Shown here piece after piece: positions 63,062 through 64,000 of a stretch of 64,000 nt of DNA. Both the position numbers and the translations under genes were made by a program. Below the pieces are notes generated by a model. It made no database searches. It was given only the letters and a program-made list of their open reading frames with translations, and had not been told where the DNA came from. The stretch's first letter is position 1; the number at the start of each line of letters is the position of its first letter. The DNA is taken from IMG/VR virus record IMGVR_UViG_3300042448_001702, positions 1 through 64,000 of that record; one strand, written 5' to 3'. The stretch is from a virus.

Positions 63062-63781
63062 CTATAAATATTTGTTGAACACCTTTTGGTATTCTTTGTT
63101 TAATTGTTTAAGAATCTTTTTAGATACACCTTGAGCGAACTTTGTGTACTCACTATGCCAAGTTAGATACGCCTGAATCTCATCGTACACCACACTATCG
63201 GTATATCCCATATCTATTAGGTTGTTTCTGAATTTCATACGAATATCCAAAGGAATAGCATCGGTAATTTCATCCATCAATTCCTTATACTCTTTGTTGG
63301 TATAATATAAACCATGACAAACTTCGTGCATAAAAGTATCACTTTCAGTATCGTTAGCTCCAATAATATAAGCGTTCATATCCCTTTTATTCTTTTTATT
63401 GAACATACGGCTTTGAACATTCCATACAATATCTTTCATCACACCATCCCATTTACTTTTCCAATTATCAGGCATAGAACGAACACCATTTACAAACCCA
63501 TTTTTCTTTTTAGGTTTTTCAGTACCTTCGTAACATTCCCAAGCTATTGGTAGTGGTATATTAAATCCACCCCAATCAAATGCGTAAGTAAAAGCATCTC
63601 TATGCTCTTTACTATACCATTCAATAAAATCCCAAATGTTAAAGTGCTTACCTCTAAAATCAGGGTTAGGTGATTCATAAAATTCCTGTACTCTACAAAA
63701 TGTCATAGCCCTATCATAATGGTTGGGTATGATAACAGCGAACACTCTATCTTTAACTTCTTTTATTTGATAGTTTTTCAT
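63062..63781 (-). CDS. Putative zinc metallopeptidase (HEVCH)
   Basis: The 239-residue protein has FMHEVCHGLYYTNKEYKEL (about 149-167) with an HExxH site, and a downstream YDEIQAYL that may give the third ligand. N-terminal blocks include YDRAMTFCRVQEFYESP and WDFIEWYSKEHRD. It is a second zincin of the window, with no clear relation to the HEWTH protein at 44937. There is no signal peptide. Possibly a virion-maturation or host-directed protease. Confidence 0.7.
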   Translation of the reverse strand: MKNYQIKEVKDRVFAVIIPNHYDRAMTFCRVQEFYESPNPDFRGKHFNIWDFIEWYSKEHRDAFTYAFDWGGFNIPLPIAWECYEGTEKPKKKNGFVNGVRSMPDNWKSKWDGVMKDIVWNVQSRMFNKKNKRDMNAYIIGANDTESDTFMHEVCHGLYYTNKEYKELMDEITDAIPLDIRMKFRNNLIDMGYTDSVVYDEIQAYLTWHSEYTKFAQGVSKKILKQLNKEYQKVFNKYL

Positions 63782-63783
63782 AT

Positions 63784-63951
63784 TTAAAAAATTTCTTCAG
63801 CTATTCCTAATACTTCAGCTACAGCGAATAACACAGCGGCTGTGAAAAGGTCACCTACAAATAATCCGTAACATGCACCTAAACGAAAACCACTTTTAGT
63901 TACAGAAATGTAAAAGTGGCTCTTTGAATTACTTTCTTTTGGTTGTATCAT
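63784..63951 (-). CDS. 55-residue membrane protein
   Basis: The frame MIQPKESNSKSHFYISVTKS then GFRLGACYGLFVGDLFTAAV has one long hydrophobic segment ending GIAEEIF. The frame stays open to the right edge, but this ATG is the first clear start. The 2-bp gap to the zincin gene supports it. Confidence 0.52.
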   Translation of the reverse strand: MIQPKESNSKSHFYISVTKSGFRLGACYGLFVGDLFTAAVLFAVAEVLGIAEEIF

Positions 63952-63962
63952 AAAATTTATTT

Positions 63963-64000
63963 TTAACTTATTACATAATCGTATAACTCTCTCACCGAGT
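63963..64000 (-). CDS. Possible 3' end of a gene cut by right edge
   Basis: A frame reading VRELYDYVIS then stop comes in from the right edge. Only 12 codons are visible, so identity cannot be judged. Confidence 0.3.
   Translation of the reverse strand, partial: SVRELYDYVIS

Noticed and set aside
1-64000. tRNA, rRNA, CRISPR array, insertion sequence
   Set aside because: No cloverleaf with a T-loop consensus, no rRNA, no regular spacer array and no transposase was seen on reading both strands.

Overview
This 64 kb window is AT-rich. By protein content it is most like part of the genome of a large, T4-like tailed phage infecting a Bacteroidota host. Pointing to a phage are a gp55-type late sigma factor, PhoH, thymidylate synthase, a dCMP deaminase, a 5'-deoxyribonucleotidase, a DUF1599 protein, a UvsW-like helicase, an ATP-dependent DNA ligase, a UV endonuclease, a cyanophage-style DUF5872-like protein, and long runs of tiny, overlapping, one-direction genes. 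Pointing to a Bacteroidota host are two TonB-dependent receptors with carboxypeptidase-regulatory domains, several LxxC lipoproteins, and promoters of the TTTGG / TATATTTG type. No terminase, capsid, tail, polymerase or integrase gene lies inside the window, so phage identity is an inference. A related extrachromosomal element is not excluded.

Layout. 1-12.7 kb (minus strand): a TonB receptor plus a truncated lipoprotein, a DUF5872-like protein, two CsgG-like proteins, a DUF2589 pair, small membrane proteins (one holin-like), two small lipoproteins, and two large secreted proteins with C-type lectin, dockerin-like and cohesin-like modules. I see terminators here but no TTTGG-type promoter, which suggests late genes. 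12.9-28.7 kb (minus): the gp55-like sigma factor, a degenerate peptide-deformylase homologue, nucleotide metabolism, DNA repair, Hsp20, PhoH and the helicase. 28.9-34.9 kb (plus): an inserted-looking block with a 1,097-residue Oar-like TonB receptor, a CpeT/CpcT-like secreted protein, a P-loop kinase-like protein and a zinc-ribbon protein. 35.0-49.1 kb (minus): an accessory zone with about fourteen paralogues of an undescribed small protein that typically starts ML(T/K)IEN, many microproteins of 31-59 residues, and several non-coding stretches carrying a 25-bp palindrome. 49.1-64 kb (minus): a nuclease-like protein, a cobalamin adenosyltransferase, cyclophilin, GroES, an NlpC/P60 hydrolase, an FkbM methyltransferase, DNA ligase, a GT2 glycosyltransferase, a metallophosphoesterase and a zincin.

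Expression logic. Eighteen promoters could be placed (sixteen minus, two plus). Nearly all have exactly 19 bp between TTTGG and TAnnTTTR. Five share an extended block, TA(T/C)CTTTACTATGTAA, in which a start-stop ATGTAA sits at the expected transcript start. Three genes begin 4 nt after the -7 box, so their transcripts are probably leaderless. Four small genes carry CCCCTTA exactly 2 nt before the ATG. Genes within operons are often joined by TAATG or ATGA overlaps.

Strongest leads: the ML(T/K)IEN family array, the 45.7-46.8 kb microprotein operon, the 25-bp palindrome, the peptide-deformylase homologue that has lost its catalytic residues, and full-length TonB receptors in an apparent phage genome. 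Family names are recognised from memory of motifs; no database search was run.
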